NCBI RefSeq assembly: GCF_018613895.1
Contig: NZ_JAGGPH010000003.1
Span: 248,001 to 312,000, forward strand
DNA length: 64,000 nt
Source: Curtobacterium sp. ISL-83
GTDB lineage: Bacteria; Actinomycetota; Actinomycetes; Actinomycetales; Microbacteriaceae
Direction: 5' to 3'
Both the position numbers and the translations under genes were made by a program. The notes under the pieces were generated by a model that was not told the origin of the DNA, did not search any database, and worked only from the letters and a program-made list of their open reading frames with translations. Positions within the stretch are counted from its first letter, which is position 1. Every line of letters begins with the position of its first letter. Below are positions 1 through 7,116 of this stretch, in pieces.

Positions 1-1
1 C

Positions 2-61
2 CGGATCGCCGCGGCGTACCCGTCGAGCACGCAGGAGGCGCTGGTCTGGCACACCGCCTGA
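2..61 (+). CDS. C-terminal end of an unidentified gene (cut by window edge)
   Basis: The last 19 codons of a reading frame that enters from the left edge and stops with TGA. The peptide ends ALVWHTA and looks like an ordinary soluble C-terminus. Too little remains to name a family. The next gene starts about 250 bases downstream. Confidence 0.4.
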   Translation, partial: RIAAAYPSSTQEALVWHTA

Positions 62-310
62 TCGGCGGGCTGCGCGCCGGCCTGGAGGCGCGGGTCGCGT
101 CCGGCGGGTCGGCACGCGTCCGCTCGGTGGTGCTGCTCTGCGAGCGGCCCGTCCTCCACACCTGCGGAACCGTGGAGCGCTGTCCACCGATCCCGTCGTC
201 GCGGACCTTCGAGGTCGCTGGAGCCGACACCGTCGATTCATGCGAGCCCCTCGATCCCCTCTGCCTATTTCCGATAGACAAGCTTGCCCAGTCGCGGTTG
301 GACAGCTACC

Positions 311-517
311 GTGAAGCGGGCGGTGCTCCTCGAACGCTTGGAACGGGCGGCGCGGGGGAGAGGCGTCGACTTCCGGTTCGACCGCCACGGCGGCAACCAC
401 GATCTCTTCCTCTTCGGGGCACTGAAGATCGCTGTTCCACGACATCGCGAAGTACGAGAACGAACCGCGCAGTCCATCCTCCGGACCTGCGAACGAGAGA
501 GGGGCGGCCAGGCATGA
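311..517 (+). CDS. HicA-like toxin (type II toxin-antitoxin)
   Basis: A 68-residue basic protein. It resembles HicA mRNA interferases: short double-stranded-RNA-binding-like fold, a central GGNHDLF segment matching the GGxH motif that carries the catalytic histidine, then a basic strand and helix (IAVPRHREV). HicA toxins cleave mRNA and are neutralised by HicB. I chose GTG at 311 over the TTG at 284 because the family consensus begins near it. The stop overlaps the next start by 4 bases (ATGA), the usual toxin-antitoxin coupling. The 62-310 stretch upstream holds no gene I can support; an AT-richer patch near 265-285 could hold the promoter. Function is inferred from motif and context. Confidence 0.65.
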   Translation: MKRAVLLERLERAARGRGVDFRFDRHGGNHDLFLFGALKIAVPRHREVRERTAQSILRTCERERGGQA

Positions 518-891
518 GTCGACACACCGTGCGAGCCGAACGGGATGGGCGGTACTGGGTCATCCTGATCGATGGAGAAGTGCGGACCCAGGCGCGGCGC
601 GAGCGCGAGATCGAGATGATGGCGCGGGACTGGCTGTCGTTGATGCTCGACCGAGACGCGGACTCCTTCGAGCTCGACATCGAGATCGCGATGCCCGAAG
701 CAGCTCGTGCGCACCTCGAGCGCGCCCGGGTCCTCCGGGAAGAGTCCGAGCGCACTCGCGTCGAAGCAGCCAGGGAGACAGCAGCCGCAGCGCTCGTGCT
801 CCACGAATCAGGGCTCACGGTGCGGGAGATCGGACCGCTGCTCCACGTGTCGCACCAGCGCGCGCAGCAGCTCGTCGCCGCGGCGCGCTGA
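514..891 (+). CDS. HicB-like antitoxin with C-terminal helix-turn-helix
   Basis: 125 residues. Residues 1-60 look like the HicB partial RNase-H-like fold (YWVILIDG, then a helix around RDWLSLML and the strand ELDIEIAMP). A long charged helix follows (about 65-95), then a C-terminal helix-turn-helix around ESGLTVREIGPLLHVS. In the family the first domain binds the toxin and the DNA-binding domain represses the operon. It overlaps the toxin gene by ATGA, so the pair is one transcript. HicB antitoxins usually end in an RHH or Xre-type domain; here the HTH looks more like a sigma-factor region 4 or resolvase helix pair, so the assignment is by fold pattern. Confidence 0.6.
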   Translation: MSRHTVRAERDGRYWVILIDGEVRTQARREREIEMMARDWLSLMLDRDADSFELDIEIAMPEAARAHLERARVLREESERTRVEAARETAAAALVLHESGLTVREIGPLLHVSHQRAQQLVAAAR

Positions 892-926
892 GCGGGCCGA
901 CGGGCGCCGATCCGGGTGCGGCTCGC

Positions 927-1415
927 TCAGTCCAGGTCGAGCGCCATGTGCACGTCGGCGCGGACGAAGGGGCTCGGCGCGACCTCGTCGTGGCCGAGGT
1001 GCCGGAACCCGAACGCCTCGTAGAGGTGCACGGCGCTGGCGAGACGCGCGTTGCTCTCGAGGACGACCCGGCGGGCACCGAGCGTGCGCGCACGCTCGAG
1101 TGCGACGGCGATGAGCTGCCGACCGGTCCCGTGGCCCTGGTGGTCCGGCGAGACCGCCATCTTCACGAGCTCGACGACCCCCGGAGCGACGGGGACGATG
1201 CCGATGCAACCGATCACGGTGTCCCCGAGCCGCGCGACGAACGCGGCGCCGCCGGGCTCCACGATCTGACCGACGGGGTCCCCGAGGAGCTTCCGGTCCT
1301 CGTCCTCCAGCGTGAAGAACCGGGTGATCCACGCTTCGTTCAGCAGGCGGAACGCCTCGGCGTCGGCGGTGGTGGCGATGTCGGTGATCAAGAGGGTCGG
1401 CATGACGTCGGGCAT
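927..1415 (-). CDS. GNAT family N-acetyltransferase
   Basis: About 162 residues from ATG at 1415. The acetyl-CoA motif A is clear: VKMAVSPDHQGHGTGRQLI, followed by the LESNARLASAVHLYEAFGF segment typical of the GNAT C-terminal half. Substrate cannot be predicted. The gene is transcribed away from the LysR gene at 1484. The LysR regulator may control it, which is the common arrangement, but this is inference. A weak -10 (GAGGAT) lies 6 bases before the ATG. Confidence 0.8.
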   Translation of the reverse strand: MPDVMPTLLITDIATTADAEAFRLLNEAWITRFFTLEDEDRKLLGDPVGQIVEPGGAAFVARLGDTVIGCIGIVPVAPGVVELVKMAVSPDHQGHGTGRQLIAVALERARTLGARRVVLESNARLASAVHLYEAFGFRHLGHDEVAPSPFVRADVHMALDLD

Positions 1416-1483
1416 AGCTCCATCCTCTTGCCGGGGACCAGTCAGGTCCAATACTCGTTCACGCTGATCGATAGGCTCGATGC
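1416..1483. promoter_or_regulatory. Divergent promoter region, GNAT / LysR
   Basis: 68-bp region between the two divergent starts. On the plus strand TAGGCT (1472-1477) ends 6 bases before the LysR ATG, predicting a leaderless transcript. On the minus strand GAGGAT (1427-1422) ends 6 bases before the GNAT ATG. A LysR binding site (T-N11-A) would be expected here, but I do not see a convincing one. Confidence 0.5.
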
Positions 1484-2371
1484 ATGAATCGGGTACCCGA
1501 CGTCGACCTCAAGCACCTGCGGGCGTTCCTCGCGGTCGCCGACGAACTGCACTTCGGCCGTGCCGCTGACCGTCTCCGGATCGCCCAGCCCGCGCTGTCG
1601 CAGCAGATCCGGCGGACCGAGCGCGAACTCGGTGTCGACCTGTTCGTCCGGACGTCGCGGAGCGTGGCGCTGACGCCCGCGGGTCGGGTGCTGCAGGGAC
1701 GTGCGCGTTCGCTCGTCGAGCTCGCGGAGCGGGATCTCGACGAGGTCGTGCGGGTCGGCCGCGGCGAAGTCGGTCGGCTCGACGTCGGGTTCGTCGTGTC
1801 GGCGCTCCCGCTCGGACCGATCGAGCGCGTGCAGGCCTTCCGCGCGCGCTACCCACTGGTCCAGGTCGGCCTCACCGAGGGCTACAGCTCGCGGTTGCTC
1901 GCCCGGCTCCTCCGGGGCGAACTCGACCTCGCGATCGTCCGCGATCCGGACCCGGACCCCGCCGTGCGGTTCCTGCCCTTCCGGTCCGAGCGCTTCGTCG
2001 CCGCGGTCCCGCGCGGGCACCGGTTCGCGCACCGAGCGTCGATCCGCGGCGCCGAACTCGTCGACGACCCGTTCGTGTTCTTCCCCCCGGAGGCCGGCAC
2101 CGTCGCGACCGAGCGGAACACGGCTCCGGTCATGACCGCCGGGCGACGGCCCGAGGTCGTGCAGGAGGCGACGACCTGGGCCACGGTGCTGCACCTCGTC
2201 GGCGCAGGGCTCGGTGTGACGGTCGCCCCCGAGAGTGCCACCCTGGCGGCGCCGGACACCGTCGTGCTGCTCCCGCTCGAGGGCGACGAGCACCGGAGCG
2301 AGCTCGTCTGGGCGATGCGCGCCGACGACGATCGGGAGATCCTCCGGAACTTCGTCGCCGCGACCGAGTGA
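1484..2371 (+). CDS. LysR family transcriptional regulator
   Basis: 295 residues, normal for the family. The N-terminal winged HTH (about 8-66) reads LKHLRAFLAVADELHFGRAA and then AQPALSQQIRRTERELGVDL, the classic LysR DNA-binding pattern. Residues 90-290 form the periplasmic-binding-protein-like effector domain. The sequence resembles the aromatic-degradation (BenM/CatM-like) subgroup, but the ligand is unknown. The start ATG is supported by a -10 6 bases upstream. Probably autoregulated and acting on the divergent GNAT gene. Confidence 0.9.
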   Translation: MNRVPDVDLKHLRAFLAVADELHFGRAADRLRIAQPALSQQIRRTERELGVDLFVRTSRSVALTPAGRVLQGRARSLVELAERDLDEVVRVGRGEVGRLDVGFVVSALPLGPIERVQAFRARYPLVQVGLTEGYSSRLLARLLRGELDLAIVRDPDPDPAVRFLPFRSERFVAAVPRGHRFAHRASIRGAELVDDPFVFFPPEAGTVATERNTAPVMTAGRRPEVVQEATTWATVLHLVGAGLGVTVAPESATLAAPDTVVLLPLEGDEHRSELVWAMRADDDREILRNFVAATE

Positions 2372-2387
2372 GGCGCAAGGGCCCCAC

Positions 2388-2639
2388 TCAGCCCAGGGGC
2401 AGGACCGGGGCCCGCTGGTCGCCGAGCTCGTCCTCGTGCCACGGTCGCGACCCCCGCAGGGTGAGTCCGAGTTGCACGAGCACGAACGCCACGTGCGGTT
2501 CGACGTCCGGGTCCCACGGCCCCTCGACGCCCAGTCCGAGGGCCCCGAGTTCATCGTCGGCCTCGTCGCGGAGGCTGAGACGCCACCGGCCGTCGCCCTC
2601 CTCGGTGACGACCGCCCACCGCGCGCTGCTGAACCGCAT
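2388..2639 (-). CDS. Small conserved-type hypothetical protein
   Basis: 83 residues beginning MRFSSARWAVVTEEGDGRW. Contains a strand-rich start and a motif GPWDPDVEPHVAFVL; no family recognised. I prefer the ATG at 2639 over an upstream start because TACGGT (2651-2646) ends 6 bases before it. Convergent with the LysR gene and divergent from the gene at 2710. Confidence 0.6.
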   Translation of the reverse strand: MRFSSARWAVVTEEGDGRWRLSLRDEADDELGALGLGVEGPWDPDVEPHVAFVLVQLGLTLRGSRPWHEDELGDQRAPVLPLG

Positions 2640-2709
2640 CGCGCCACCGTACTGCGGGAGCGCGTGGCCGACCCTGGACAGACTGGGCATCGGTGGCTAG
2701 ATTGCTAGC

Positions 2710-2871
2710 ATGGTAGCCAGCGCATCGAAGGTGCAGTTCAATGTGTACCTGCCCGCGGACCTGGTCCGGGACCTCAAGCACCGCGCCATCGACGAGGGCG
2801 TGTCCCTGTCGGCGCTCGTGGAGCGCATCGCTGCCGCCTACGTGTCCGACTCCGAGGGGGGAACCCGATGA
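2710..2871 (+). CDS. Ribbon-helix-helix (CopG/Arc-type) small protein
   Basis: 53 residues. The pattern VQFNVYLPADLVRDLKHRA followed by GVSLSALVERI is a ribbon-helix-helix fold: one strand, then two helices. Such proteins bind DNA as dimers and often act as antitoxins or local repressors. TAGATT (2698-2703) ends 6 bases before the ATG, so the mRNA is probably leaderless. The stop overlaps the next start (ATGA), coupling it to the VOC gene. It may autoregulate this pair; this is inferred. Confidence 0.7.
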   Translation: MVASASKVQFNVYLPADLVRDLKHRAIDEGVSLSALVERIAAAYVSDSEGGTR

Positions 2872-3602
2872 CGATCACCGTGCAGCAGATCCAGTACACG
2901 ACCGAACCGGACGCGTGGCACGCGCTCGCGGTCGCACTCGGACTCGACCCGGTCCCCGGCGGTGACGACTCATGGTCGGAGTTCGCCGGCGACGGCCTCC
3001 TGGCGGTGCACCGTGTGGCGACCACCGCGGACGAGCGGACCGAGATCACCCTGCGCACGGACGACCTCGACGCGCTCGCGGCGACGCTCACCACGGTCGG
3101 AGCGGTCTTCCGACGCGTCGACACCGACGACCTCGGGACGATCCTCGTTGTCGACGCGCCGATCGCCTGCACCGTGACGACGACGTCCGCGGCCGTCGCG
3201 TCGGCGGTGTCGGCAGCGGTGTCGGCGGCGTCCGCTTCCGGATCGGGCCTCACCGTCCTGCCCGTCTGGTACGGCCAGGACCTCGACGGGCCGGCCGCCG
3301 TGCTCGAGGCACTGTCGCTCCGACGACGGCTGAGCTCGGACAGCGGCGTCTGGATCGACTTCACGGCCGCGGGCGGAGGTGGCGTGGCACTGCACCGTGC
3401 GGACCGGACCGGCGTCGAGCTGTCGTTCGAGTACGGCGGTGACCTCGACGCACTGGCCGCGCGCCTCCGGAGCGGCGGCTGGACGGGGTCGGTCGTCGAC
3501 GAGGCGTACAACCGGACGCTCCGGGTCGCCCGTCCGGACGGCCCCGACCTGTGGGTGAACGGTCGCCAGGACGACCTGTACGGCTACACCCGGGCGATCT
3601 AG
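2868..3602 (+). CDS. VOC (glyoxalase-fold) family protein
   Basis: 244 residues with two halves of similar layout: an N-terminal half (1-110) and a C-terminal half (130-244), each ending in a strand pattern of the vicinal-oxygen-chelate fold (GTILVVDAPIAC; RVARPDGPDLWV). The alanine/serine-rich stretch AAVASAVSAAVSAASAS (about 105-121) looks like a linker. Metal ligands are not clear enough to assign an enzymatic role, and many such proteins bind ligands without catalysis. Cotranscribed with the RHH gene. Its TAG stop overlaps the stop of the convergent FBP gene in a CTAG palindrome. Confidence 0.65.
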   Translation: MTITVQQIQYTTEPDAWHALAVALGLDPVPGGDDSWSEFAGDGLLAVHRVATTADERTEITLRTDDLDALAATLTTVGAVFRRVDTDDLGTILVVDAPIACTVTTTSAAVASAVSAAVSAASASGSGLTVLPVWYGQDLDGPAAVLEALSLRRRLSSDSGVWIDFTAAGGGGVALHRADRTGVELSFEYGGDLDALAARLRSGGWTGSVVDEAYNRTLRVARPDGPDLWVNGRQDDLYGYTRAI

Positions 3603-4081
3603 TCGGTCTTCGCCACGTCTGCGGTGAAGTTCTGCACGCGCTGCAGCAGCGCTTCACCGCGCATGGCGATGGTGGCCGGCGGGTTGAGGTGCGGCGGCGC
3701 CGTGCGGATGAGCAACGGGCAGCCGAGGTCTTCGCAGATGTAGGTCCCGATGGTGTTGCCGTTCCGACCGGCCTCGCCCGCGCGGGCAGCCGAGAACAGA
3801 CGGACCTGCGTCGCGGGCTGCGGCGAGTGGCAGAACGAGCACATCGCGGCGATCCCGGGGCGGAGGGACCCGCCCGCGGACCGGACGACGATGCCGACCG
3901 GTCGGTCGTCGATCCAGGACACGACGTACCCGCGGCGCGCGGCCTGCGGGTCACGCCAGCCGAGGAACTCACGGTCGTCCCAGAGCGTCTCGTGCAGCCC
4001 GGGGATGGGCAGCTGCGCGAGCTCTTCGGGGGTCGCGTTGACGAACGACGAACGGATGTCTGCTTCGGTCAGTGGCTTCAC
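3599..4081 (-). CDS. FBP-domain treble-clef zinc-finger protein
   Basis: 160 residues. Contains the C-terminal zinc-finger pattern of the FBP/FusB-like family: MCSFCHSPQ (CxxC) and about 55 residues later YICEDLGCPLL (CxxxxC). FusB-type proteins bind elongation factor G and rescue ribosomes from fusidic acid; actinobacterial members are mostly uncharacterised and may have a general ribosome role. GTG start (MKPLTEADI). The N-terminal part resembles the actinobacterial family. Convergent overlap with the VOC gene at the stop codons. Confidence 0.75.
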   Translation of the reverse strand: MKPLTEADIRSSFVNATPEELAQLPIPGLHETLWDDREFLGWRDPQAARRGYVVSWIDDRPVGIVVRSAGGSLRPGIAAMCSFCHSPQPATQVRLFSAARAGEAGRNGNTIGTYICEDLGCPLLIRTAPPHLNPPATIAMRGEALLQRVQNFTADVAKTD

Positions 4082-4117
4082 GGTCCCATCACCATATGCC
4101 CCGCCACCGACGCGGGC

Positions 4118-4855
4118 CTACTGCAGCCGGGAGGCGCGGATCACCGCGAGCGCGCTCGTCTCGTCGGCGACGAGCAACGCCCGGCGGACCGCGTCGCGGC
4201 TCACGCGCCGCGCCGCGGCGTCGTCGGCCGCGAACTCCACGAGGACGCGCGTGGAGCGCGCCATGGCGCGCGCCCCCGGTACCCACGGGACCGCACGCTC
4301 GATCGACTCGGCGATCCCGACGGCGACCGCGTGGTGCTGGGACAGGTGGGCGCGTTCGTGGGCGACCACGGCCTCCAGTTCGTCGGTCCGGAGGCGGTCC
4401 GCCAGCCCGGTGCTCACGAGCACGCCGCCGGACCTGCCGGGGACCGCACAGGCGAGCGCGTGGTCCGCCTCGACGAGGGCGACCAGCGTGCCGTCGACCT
4501 CGCGGTGGGGAGCGGCACCGGACCGGATCGCCGCGCGGACGGCCTCGTGCTCGGGGCCGGGGCGGACCCGCACGGCGATCACGAACGCGAGCACGGCGAG
4601 CAGGGCGACGCCGAGGTTCAGGCCGTGCGTGGGGGAGTCGCCGAGGCGGAACGGGTCCGTGACCGGGCGGTTCGCCACGACGACGAGCGCGATGCCGACG
4701 ACGAACCCGACGACGCCGACGAGCACTGCGACGGACCACGACACCAGGGCCGTCCGGGGGCGGTCGATCGTCCATGCGGAGCGTGTCAGGACCCGCGGAG
4801 CGACGACCACGACCGCGAGGGCGAGTGCGATGAGCACGACTCCGACGACGACCAC
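4118..4855 (-). CDS. M56 family (BlaR1/MecR1-like) membrane metallopeptidase
   Basis: About 245 residues. Two or three N-terminal membrane segments (VVGVVLIALALAVVVVAP; ALVSWSVAVLVGVVGFVVG), then the zinc-protease motif VVAHERAHLSQHHA (HExxH at about 165). Related proteins sense cell-wall damage and cleave a BlaI-type repressor. The BlaI gene lies immediately upstream and is cotranscribed. The start is uncertain: I used GTG at 4855; a CTG at 4873 overlapping the BlaI stop is possible. No penicillin-binding sensor domain is present, so the signal is unknown. Confidence 0.75.
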   Translation of the reverse strand: MVVVGVVLIALALAVVVVAPRVLTRSAWTIDRPRTALVSWSVAVLVGVVGFVVGIALVVVANRPVTDPFRLGDSPTHGLNLGVALLAVLAFVIAVRVRPGPEHEAVRAAIRSGAAPHREVDGTLVALVEADHALACAVPGRSGGVLVSTGLADRLRTDELEAVVAHERAHLSQHHAVAVGIAESIERAVPWVPGARAMARSTRVLVEFAADDAAARRVSRDAVRRALLVADETSALAVIRASRLQ

Positions 4856-4869
4856 GGTGCCGCTGTCGA

Positions 4870-5244
4870 TCAGGGACGCGGTCGGGCGTCGAGGGCGCGG
4901 CGGAGCACGTCGAGGTCGTCGGAGGCGAGCGACCCGGTGAACTGCAGCAGGGCGGCCTCGCGATCGGTCGCGGCGGCGAGGGCGTTCGACATCAGCGATG
5001 CCGTCTGTTCCTCGCGGCTGTTCGCGGCACGGAACGTGAGCGGTGCGTCGTCGTGCTGCTGCCGTTCCACCTGGCCCTTGCGGCCGAGCCGGTCGAGCAC
5101 GGTCAGCACCGTGGTGAGCGCCGGACGGGGTTCGGGGAACGCGTCGAGGACCTGGCGCGCGGTCAGCCCGGACCCCGCGGACCAGAGGGCGTCCAACACC
5201 GCCTGTTCGAGCTGCCCCCGGGGGCGCGACCGCTGTCCTGCCAT
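4870..5244 (-). CDS. BlaI/MecI/CopY family transcriptional repressor
   Basis: 124 residues. The N-terminal winged helix (GQLEQAVLDALWSAGSGLTA, then LTTVLTVLDRLGRKGQV) matches the BlaI family; the C-terminal third (LMSNALAAATDREAALLQF) is the dimerisation region. Forms a repressor/protease pair with the downstream M56 gene. The ATG at 5244 is preceded by TAGAAT with a 6-base gap, so it is probably leaderless. Targets beyond its own operon are unknown. Confidence 0.88.
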   Translation of the reverse strand: MAGQRSRPRGQLEQAVLDALWSAGSGLTARQVLDAFPEPRPALTTVLTVLDRLGRKGQVERQQHDDAPLTFRAANSREEQTASLMSNALAAATDREAALLQFTGSLASDDLDVLRRALDARPRP

Positions 5245-5305
5245 CCGGGCATTCTACGAGACGTCGAACGGCTGCCCGGTTCACATGCTCGAAACGCGGG
5301 ATCGG

Positions 5306-5311
5306 TATGCT
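5306..5311 (+). promoter_or_regulatory. Candidate -10 box for the glycine cleavage operon
   Basis: TATGCT, placed so that transcription would start near 5318, about 25-30 bases before the first glycine aptamer. No strong -35 box is visible. Inferred from position. Confidence 0.4.
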
Positions 5312-5344
5312 CGTGCCCGACAACTGAACACGGCCGCGCATCCG

Positions 5345-5568
5345 CCGCGGGAGACGCCGAGCACCACGCCACGAGCACCACCGGGCGCGTGCACGGCACC
5401 GAAGGAGCAATCCCCCCGTCAATCTCTCAGGTCCCACACCGCAGCGGACAGGCCACTCTGAAAAGCAGACGTACGGTGCCCACCGGGCCGACGGCGTCTC
5501 GCCCACGGTGAAAGCCGCGGACCTCACGGGCCGCGGTGAAACTCTCAGGCACATGACAGAGGGGGAGT
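5345..5568 (+). promoter_or_regulatory. Glycine riboswitch, two aptamers in tandem
   Basis: First aptamer about 5345-5466: CGGGAGAC strand, GGCACCGAAGGAGCAA core, ATCTCTCAGGTCC, then GCGGACAGG. Second about 5467-5568: ACGGTGAAAGCC core, GAAACTCTCAGG, then ATGACAGAGGGGGAG. These are the conserved landmarks of the gcvT-type glycine riboswitch. It lies directly ahead of gcvT and presumably turns the operon on when glycine is high. The AGGAG ribosome site of gcvT (about 5604) is about 40 bases downstream, so control could be at translation or transcription. Confidence 0.88.
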
Positions 5569-5618
5569 TCCACCCGACGATGGTCGTCGGGCCCTGCCGA
5601 TGCCAGGAGAACTCCACG

Positions 5619-6734
5619 ATGCGTTCGTCCCCCCTCGAACCCGCGCACGAAGCCGCCGGTGCCACCTTCACCGACTTCGCCGGGTACCGCATGCCCGTGC
5701 GCTACTCGTCCGACCTCGCCGAGCACCACGCCGTCCGTCAGGCCGCCGGTGTGTTCGACCTGTCGCACATGGCCGAGATCGGTGTGACCGGTCCCGACGC
5801 GGTCGCGTTCCTCGACCACGCGCTCGCCGGCTCGTTCGGCGCGATGACCGTCGGTCGTGCGAAGTACTCGCTCCTGCTCGCGCCGGACGGCGGGATCCTC
5901 GACGACCTCGTCGTCTACCGGACGGACGAGCACGTCTTCCTCGTCGTCGCGAACGCCGGCAACCGCGACGTCGCGGTGACCGCGTTGACCGCGCGTGCGA
6001 ACGGGTTCGACGTGCTGGTCTCGGACGACTCCGACACCACTGCGCTCGTCGCGATCCAGGGCCCGGCCGCTGCGGGCACGCTCGACGCGCTCATCGTCGC
6101 CGACCGGCTGCAGCCCGAGACCCCGCTCGACGAGCTGCGGTACTACCGGGTGCTGCACGCGACCTTCGACGACGCCGACGTGCTCATCGCACGGACCGGC
6201 TACACGGGCGAGGACGGGTTCGAGATCTACTGCGACCCGGCCGCCGCAACGGCGATCTGGGACGCGCTGCTCGAGGCCGGTGCCGACCGTGGAGTGGTGC
6301 CCGCCGGGCTCGCCGCCCGGGACACCCTGCGGCTCGAGGCCGGGATGCCGCTGTACGGACACGAGCTCGACACGAGCGTCCGCCCCGCCCAGGCCGGCCT
6401 CGGGCGCGTCGTCGCGGCCGAGGGCACCTTCGTCGGGCAGGACGGCGTCGAACCGGCCCCCGACGCCCGGGTGCTCGTCGGCCTCGTCACCGAGGGCCGC
6501 CGTGCTCCCCGCGCCGGGTACGAGGTCCTGCTCGACGGCGCGGTCGTCGGCGTCGTCACGTCCGGCGCGCTCTCGCCGACGCTCGGCCACCCCGTCGCGA
6601 TGGCGTACGTCGAGCCCACCGCCGTCGCCGCCGCGACCGACGGGGGACAGGTCCTCCACATCGACGTCCGCGGGACAGCGATCCCCAGCACCGTCACCGC
6701 GTTCCCCTTCTACCGCCGCCCTCAGAAAGGCTGA
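5619..6734 (+). CDS. gcvT: Aminomethyltransferase, glycine cleavage T protein
   Basis: 371 residues. Transfers the aminomethyl carbon from lipoyl-GcvH to tetrahydrofolate, releasing ammonia. Family signatures: DLSHMAEI (about 46), [26 protein letters not shown] (about 195) and [18 protein letters not shown] (about 228), which is the folate-binding glycine cleavage T motif. Start ATG at 5619 follows AGGAG. First gene of gcvTHP, under the glycine riboswitch, with 4 bases to gcvH. Confidence 0.96.
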   Translation: MRSSPLEPAHEAAGATFTDFAGYRMPVRYSSDLAEHHAVRQAAGVFDLSHMAEIGVTGPDAVAFLDHALAGSFGAMTVGRAKYSLLLAPDGGILDDLVVYRTDEHVFLVVANAGNRDVAVTALTARANGFDVLVSDDSDTTALVAIQGPAAAGTLDALIVADRLQPETPLDELRYYRVLHATFDDADVLIARTGYTGEDGFEIYCDPAAATAIWDALLEAGADRGVVPAGLAARDTLRLEAGMPLYGHELDTSVRPAQAGLGRVVAAEGTFVGQDGVEPAPDARVLVGLVTEGRRAPRAGYEVLLDGAVVGVVTSGALSPTLGHPVAMAYVEPTAVAAATDGGQVLHIDVRGTAIPSTVTAFPFYRRPQKG

Positions 6735-6738
6735 GCCC

Positions 6739-7116
6739 ATGACCGACCAGACCGCACTCCACTACACCGCGGACCACGAGTGGCTGCTCGTCGAGGGCGA
6801 CACCGTCACCGTCGGCATCACGGACCACGCCGCCGAGCAGCTCGGGGACGTCGTCTACGTCGAGCTCCCCGCCGTCGGCACCGCGACCACCGCCGGCGAC
6901 CAGATCGGCGAGATCGAGTCCACCAAGAGCGTGGGCGAGCTGTTCGCGCCCGTCAGCGGCGAGGTCGTCGCCGTGAACGACGCCGTCGTGGACGCACCCG
7001 ACACCGTCAACCAGGACCCGTTCGGCACCGGGTGGCTCGTCAAGCTCACCCTCGGTGACGCCGGCCTGCCCGACGGTCTGCTCGACCACGACGCGTACCG
7101 GGCGTCCATCGCATGA
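6739..7116 (+). CDS. gcvH: Glycine cleavage system H protein (lipoyl carrier)
   Basis: 125 residues, the usual length. Carries the lipoyl arm between GcvP and GcvT. The lipoylation lysine is in [19 protein letters not shown] (about residue 63). Begins [15 protein letters not shown], the normal H-protein N-terminus. Overlaps gcvP by 4 bases (ATGA), so the two are translationally coupled. Confidence 0.96.
   Translation: MTDQTALHYTADHEWLLVEGDTVTVGITDHAAEQLGDVVYVELPAVGTATTAGDQIGEIESTKSVGELFAPVSGEVVAVNDAVVDAPDTVNQDPFGTGWLVKLTLGDAGLPDGLLDHDAYRASIA

Noticed and set aside
127..513. N-terminal extension of the HicB-like gene reading back to 127
   Set aside because: It would run through the toxin gene in another frame; the ATG at 514 gives the proper HicB length and the ATGA coupling.
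3551..5461. Plus-strand open frame opposite the FBP, M56 and BlaI genes
   Set aside because: Antisense to three recognisable proteins; translation lacks motifs.
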